9,764 nt of DNA from positions 1 through 9,764 of the forward strand of contig JAGODW010000037.1 of the NCBI GenBank assembly GCA_017998025.1, in the 5' to 3' direction. Source of the DNA: Spirochaetales bacterium (GTDB taxonomy: Bacteria; Spirochaetota; Spirochaetia; DTKZ01). A model generated the notes under the pieces. That model did no database searches. It saw only the letters and a program-made list of their open reading frames with translations, and was not told the origin of the DNA. Both the position numbers and the translations under genes were made by a program. Position 1 is the stretch's first letter. Every line of letters starts with the position of its first letter. Shown here one piece after another: positions 6,295 through 9,764 of the stretch.

Positions 6295-7244
6295 CCGGTC
6301 TTTTTGGAATACTCCTTTACATAGTTGTCGAGAAATTCCTTTGCATCCTTTGCCCAAATATAAGGATCTGGCATGTTTTCCCAAAAAGAACGACTCATCC
6401 CTTTGTAGGGATTTGCATATTCACAAACAATAGTTCCATCAAACCTCTGACTCATAAGTTCCTCGAATATTGACCGATAATCAACATCTCCGTCATTCAA
6501 CAAAGTCCAAACGAATCCCGAAGAGCCTCCCTTGGGAGTATATTCACTTCCTACAGCCGCCTGTACCCGGGCATTTTTTACATGAATGCATGATATCCTT
6601 CCTCGAAGCAGTTTGAGCTCTTCTATCGGATCAAGCCCCTCGAATAATGCGTTATAAACATCATACACAATTCCCAGATTTTCATGTGCAACCATTTCGG
6701 CTACATCCAGGGTATCTCGAGAAGAATTTGGAATGCAATTCTCGCCATTTTCAAGCAGAATACCGACATGCAGAGGCTGTGCATACACACAGAGCTCTCG
6801 GATTCTCCGAGCAAACAGCCTTTTTGCATAGTTTCTTTCGAGTTCGATCCCCTTAAATGGTTTCTCTGAATACCCAATAAGACGCATCCACGGTATTCTC
6901 AACTCGGCTGCAAAATCTATCATCTCCCGCATTCGACGCATTGAATCTTCTGCAAGCTCCCCCTCGGGCAGGGTTAATGCATTGTAACAGGAAATACCGG
7001 ATAGTCCGATACCCGTCTCCTGCAGGGTCTTTTTTAAACCCTCTATCCCAGCACTATCAAGAGTCCCAGGACCAATCATATCGTATCCAACAGCGTTTAT
7101 ATGCCGCTCCTCAATCACCGGTACATCTAGAGACATCCCGCGTACATCCACTGAATCGTAACCAAGGGATTGTGCTATTTCAATCGCACGCTTAAGACCG
7201 AAAGGATGTTTAAAAGCTACAGAAGAATACAGCGATATTTTCAT
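6291..7244 (-). CDS. Sugar phosphate isomerase/epimerase-like TIM-barrel protein
   Basis: 317 residues matching the xylose-isomerase-like TIM barrel superfamily (AP_endonuc_2, PF01261). Metal-ligand positions at the expected strand ends are visible: Glu165 in ILLENGEN, Asp195 in VYDVYNA, His221 in CIHVKNAR and Glu275 in VCEYAN. The N-terminal MKISLYSSVAF and SLGYDSVDVRG are the usual first barrel strands. Family members isomerise or epimerise sugars, inositol derivatives or keto-sugars, and some are dehydratases (IolE-like), so the reaction is not fixed. Ribosome site AGGAG lies six bases before the ATG. The gene begins nine bases after tctA and overlaps the GntR gene by four bases, so it is firmly in the transporter operon and probably acts on the imported compound or its first product. 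No signal peptide; cytoplasmic. Confidence 0.85.
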   Translation of the reverse strand: MKISLYSSVAFKHPFGLKRAIEIAQSLGYDSVDVRGMSLDVPVIEERHINAVGYDMIGPGTLDSAGIEGLKKTLQETGIGLSGISCYNALTLPEGELAEDSMRRMREMIDFAAELRIPWMRLIGYSEKPFKGIELERNYAKRLFARRIRELCVYAQPLHVGILLENGENCIPNSSRDTLDVAEMVAHENLGIVYDVYNALFEGLDPIEELKLLRGRISCIHVKNARVQAAVGSEYTPKGGSSGFVWTLLNDGDVDYRSIFEELMSQRFDGTIVCEYANPYKGMSRSFWENMPDPYIWAKDAKEFLDNYVKEYSKKTG

Positions 7245-7253
7245 TTCTCACTC

Positions 7254-8747
7254 CTAGTTAGAAATCGAATTCTTAATCTCTTTCTTTATTGCAAAAAGGA
7301 TGGACAGCAATGAAAGAATAAGAAAAATTGCAGATATTGGTTTCGTGAAAAAGAGGAAAAAATTCCCTTCCGCCATTTGAAGTCCCCGGCGCAAATATAT
7401 TTCAGCTAAAGGGGTTAGGATGAAACCAAGAATAGTCGGGGTCAAAGGAAACTGAAAAGTATTTAAAAGGTATCCCAGGGCACCAAAGATCAACACTATC
7501 CATGCATCAAATATCCTGTTGTTAAGACCGAAGGCCCCCACCACACAGAGCACTACAATTACAGGAAGAAGTATGTACTTGGGAATGTTCAGCATCCTGA
7601 CAAAGAAGCGCATTCCGAAGAACTCCACTATAATCATTATAAAATTGGCTACAATTAGGATTGCGAAAATCGAATAGACAAGGTCGCTATTGTTTTCGAA
7701 AAGGAGTGGACCGGGTGTCAGCCCATGTATCATGAAAGCTCCGATAAGCATTGCAGTAACCGAATCTCCGGGTATCCCCAGGGTTAGTAAAGGTACAAGG
7801 GCTCCTCCTATTGAAGCGTTGTTTGCTGTTTCCGATGCTACGATTCCATCGATGATACCAGTTCCAAATTTCTCTGGATGTTTAGACAACTTCTTAGCTG
7901 CGATATAGGAAAGAATATTAGATGTATTTCCTCCTATTCCTGGCAAAATACCGATGCCGGTACCAATAAGGCTTGATCTTATGAAGTTTCCTATTTGGTC
8001 ACGAAACTCAGCCCAGGAAAATCCAAAACCCCGGATTTTATAATGGGTTATCGTCGGCTTTTGAGAAAAATCTATATTCTCCTGAGATGTCTTTATTAAC
8101 TCTGATACTGCAAAAAGCCCAACCAAGGCAGGAAGAAGGTTAATTCCTGCACTGAGCTCCATTATTCCAAAAGTGAAACGGGGAAATCCATCAATGGGGG
8201 ATATACCCACCAAAGCCAGAGACATACCAATTAATCCAGAAATAAGACCTTTTAGAAGAGAATCACCAGACACACTGGCGATCAAAGTAAGGGCGAAGAT
8301 CGTTATCGCGAAATACTCATAGGGACCGATCTTTACTGCCCATTCTGCAAGGGGTGGAGCAATGAAAAACAGTACCAAAAAACTGAAAAGCCCTCCAAGA
8401 AAAGAATAAACAATTCCAACTCCCAGAGCTTTGCCGGCTTCGCCTTTCATTGCCATGGGATGGCCATCAAAAGTAGTAGCAACAGAAGAAGGGGTTCCTG
8501 GAATATTCAGAAGTATCGCAGATATGAGTCCGCCCGAACAAGCCCCAATATAGAGTCCTATTAGAATCGCCATCGAATTGACTGGAGAAATACCGAATGT
8601 TAAAGGTAAACATAAAGCCACAGCCATTGTTCCCGTTAGCCCGGGTATAGCACCAAATATTATTCCTATGATCACTCCCAGCAGAGTAAGCAGGAGAGTG
8701 AAAGGCTGCAAAATAAGGGAGAATCCAATAAAAAAGTTTTCCAACAT
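7254..8747 (-). CDS. tctA: TctA-family large permease subunit of a tripartite tricarboxylate-type transporter
   Basis: 497 residues, the normal length of TctA (about 500), with about ten or more membrane helices. It moves the substrate delivered by the TctC receptor across the inner membrane, driven by ion gradients, together with TctB. Two homologous halves carry the family motifs: FGAIPGLTGTMAVALCLPLTF at 31-51, with NIPGTPSSVATTFDGHPMA at 81-99, and GIGILPGIGGNTSNI at 264-278, with SETANNASIGGALVPLLTLGIPGDSVTA at 305-332. The paired PG-loop motifs (AIPGLTG and LPGIGGN) are thought to line the substrate site. The ATG has AGGAG eight bases upstream. It begins 13 bases after tctB and ends nine bases before the isomerase gene. 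Substrate not determinable; the family takes citrate, other carboxylates, sugar acids and aromatic acids. Confidence 0.93.
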   Translation of the reverse strand: MLENFFIGFSLILQPFTLLLTLLGVIIGIIFGAIPGLTGTMAVALCLPLTFGISPVNSMAILIGLYIGACSGGLISAILLNIPGTPSSVATTFDGHPMAMKGEAGKALGVGIVYSFLGGLFSFLVLFFIAPPLAEWAVKIGPYEYFAITIFALTLIASVSGDSLLKGLISGLIGMSLALVGISPIDGFPRFTFGIMELSAGINLLPALVGLFAVSELIKTSQENIDFSQKPTITHYKIRGFGFSWAEFRDQIGNFIRSSLIGTGIGILPGIGGNTSNILSYIAAKKLSKHPEKFGTGIIDGIVASETANNASIGGALVPLLTLGIPGDSVTAMLIGAFMIHGLTPGPLLFENNSDLVYSIFAILIVANFIMIIVEFFGMRFFVRMLNIPKYILLPVIVVLCVVGAFGLNNRIFDAWIVLIFGALGYLLNTFQFPLTPTILGFILTPLAEIYLRRGLQMAEGNFFLFFTKPISAIFLILSLLSILFAIKKEIKNSISN

Positions 8748-8760
8748 AGTTTGATCTCCT

Positions 8761-9249
8761 CTATCCTAACAAACCTGAAGGCAGCATCAGGGAAAAAGCT
8801 TCCACAAAAATTACATAAATGAGGCTCGATATACCGAAAGATATACAAAGAAAAAGAATCATTTTTCTTGCAACTAACCGGCCATATAGAACAGTAATTT
8901 GAAAAAACAAATAAATTGTAGAGGCAAGAATAAAACCTGCCGGTTCTAGAAGTACTAGATAAAAAAATAAAAGCCCTAATGATATAAAACTGGAATATCT
9001 GCGAAAAGCTGGAACCATCTGCAATGCCTCTTCTTGGCCGTCTTTAGAACAATCTACAGAAAGATGCCGTATTTCTAAAACGATTAGGAGCACCGAAAGC
9101 ACCAATAAAGTTCCCGCTATTAGCCGTGGTGCGAATTCCGGCCCAATCTGTGCAAGAGAGAATGTTTTCATATAAAAAGTAGCAATATATAGAGTTAGGG
9201 CATAGAGTACAAGAAAAATCCCTATAACTAACATGCGATATCTCTTCAT
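8761..9249 (-). CDS. tctB: TctB-family small permease subunit
   Basis: 162 residues with four to five hydrophobic helices (about 5-25, 42-60, 87-102, 104-123 and 130-152), the usual size of the small membrane component of TTT systems. The family motif after the first helix is present: IGPEFAPRLIAGTLLVLSVLLIVLE at 35-59, equivalent to the GPxxFPRxxA signature. It associates with TctA in the inner membrane. The frame stays open to 9300, but the ATG at 9249 gives a compact basic start (MKRYRML) directly before the first helix and has AAAGGA about ten bases upstream, so the extra 17 residues are rejected; they would run into the intergenic hairpin. It is separated from tctC by 77 bp containing that hairpin and from tctA by 13 bp. 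Confidence 0.87.
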   Translation of the reverse strand: MKRYRMLVIGIFLVLYALTLYIATFYMKTFSLAQIGPEFAPRLIAGTLLVLSVLLIVLEIRHLSVDCSKDGQEEALQMVPAFRRYSSFISLGLLFFYLVLLEPAGFILASTIYLFFQITVLYGRLVARKMILFLCISFGISSLIYVIFVEAFSLMLPSGLLG

Positions 9250-9279
9250 GACATGACATTCCTTTAAATAATAAGTTAT

Positions 9280-9313
9280 GGTAATACAGTGGATTTGCAT
9301 CCGCTGTATTACC
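9280..9313. terminator. Strong inverted repeat (hairpin) between tctC and tctB
   Basis: GGTAATACAGTGGAT at 9280-9294 and ATCCGCTGTATTACC at 9299-9313 pair over 15 positions with one mismatch (G-U on plus, A-C on minus) and a four-base loop. There is no T tract after it in the direction of transcription, so it is unlikely to be a full terminator. Its position just past the tctC stop suggests an mRNA-stabilising or partial-termination hairpin, giving more receptor than permease. It could instead be a long palindromic operator. Confidence 0.6.
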
Positions 9314-9326
9314 CAAGAGAATAAAG

Positions 9327-9764
9327 CTACTTTACACCAAGCATCATATCCACATATACTTTGTATTCTTGTTCTTGCTTTCTCATAAATTCTCGGGCTG
9401 CATCAGGTCCCAGAAATTTGGGAGTCATATTGTACCTATTCAGAGCTTTTACGTATTCTTCTCTATTAATGACTTTTTCCACGGTAGAAGCGAATTTGGC
9501 AATAATTGGCTGGGGCGTTCCTTTAGGAAAGCCGAAGAAAAAGAATTTAGTAAAGGTAATATCAAATCCCTGCTCTTTAAACGTCGGAACGTCGGGAATA
9601 AAAGGATTCCTATTCTCCGCCATAATGCCAAGGCATTTGAAATCTCCATTGTCGACGTAGCCTTTCGCTACGCTATACGGCAAACTGACTAGATCGATCT
9701 GTTTTCCCTTGAGGGCTGCAACCCGTTCCGATGCATTCCCCGCATCAATTTCCGTAAATTTTAT
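9327..9764 (-). CDS. tctC: TctC/Bug-family extracytoplasmic solute receptor, N-terminus outside window
   Basis: The frame is open from the right edge to the TAG at 9327-9329, giving the last 145 residues of a protein normally about 320 aa long. The visible part is domain 2 and the C-terminus of a Bug/TctC receptor (PF03970-type): AGNASERVAALKGKQIDLVS corresponds to the conserved stretch before the hinge, then FIPDVPTFKEQGFDITFTKFFFFGFPKGTPQPIIAKFASTVEKVI is the strongly conserved family region (DVPTFKEQG and PKGTP). It captures the substrate in the periplasm and passes it to TctAB. The substrate-contacting pocket loops of domain 1, which would give the best clue to the ligand, lie outside the window. 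It is probably the first or an early gene of the operon; the promoter is therefore not seen. No Cys lipobox can be checked because the signal peptide is missing. Confidence 0.92.
   Translation of the reverse strand: MKFTEIDAGNASERVAALKGKQIDLVSLPYSVAKGYVDNGDFKCLGIMAENRNPFIPDVPTFKEQGFDITFTKFFFFGFPKGTPQPIIAKFASTVEKVINREEYVKALNRYNMTPKFLGPDAAREFMRKQEQEYKVYVDMMLGVK

Noticed and set aside
6295..6384. Longer N-terminus for the GntR regulator
   Set aside because: It would overlap the isomerase gene by about 90 bp; the ATGA overlap start at 6294 gives the normal GntR domain position.
9044..9316. Alternative minus-strand frame over the tctB start
   Set aside because: It is out of frame with TctB, which has the family motif and membrane helices, and it begins inside the intergenic hairpin.
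1..9764. CRISPR array, tRNA or rRNA, phage or defence genes
   Set aside because: No direct-repeat array, no tRNA-like cloverleaf and no recognisable defence or phage protein was found on reading both strands.

Overview
The window reads as a bacterial chromosome fragment, most likely from a spirochaete. This is inference: it rests on the operon of a stand-alone cyclic-nucleotide-binding protein, small lipoproteins and a FecR-domain protein with a helical tail, and on short-range lipoboxes. No rRNA or other phylogenetic marker is present.

Left part, 1-3621, all on the minus strand: a four-gene run, read from 3621 leftward, of a cyclic-nucleotide-binding domain protein, a lipoprotein, a secreted FecR-domain protein with a coiled-coil tail and a second small lipoprotein. 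The joins are 8-bp and 4-bp overlaps and a 23-bp gap, so this is very likely one transcript. It looks like an envelope module with a nucleotide-responsive cytoplasmic partner. Then, after 76 bp, comes a NagA-like amidohydrolase that runs off the left edge.

Middle, 3685-5159, plus strand: an EamA-family (drug/metabolite) transporter followed 17 bp later by the manganese exporter MntP. This pair diverges from the cyclic-nucleotide operon across a 63-bp gap with a credible promoter for the leftward operon.

5160-5499 is an intergenic scar. It contains what looks like one outer end of an IS66-family insertion sequence, with the first 20 or so codons of its accessory gene tnpA, after which the homology stops.

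Right part, 5500-9764, minus strand: a tripartite tricarboxylate-type transporter operon, in transcription order tctC (receptor, 5' end outside the window), a strong intergenic hairpin, tctB, tctA, a sugar-phosphate-isomerase/epimerase-like TIM barrel and a FadR-type GntR regulator. Apart from the hairpin gap, spacing is 4-bp overlap to 13 bp. The set suggests uptake of a small carboxylated compound (perhaps a sugar acid), its first isomerisation or epimerisation, and local control by the regulator.

I did not find a clearly new system. The most worthwhile leads are the cyclic-nucleotide/lipoprotein/FecR operon, the catabolic transporter operon with unknown substrate, the hairpin between tctC and tctB, and the IS66 scar.
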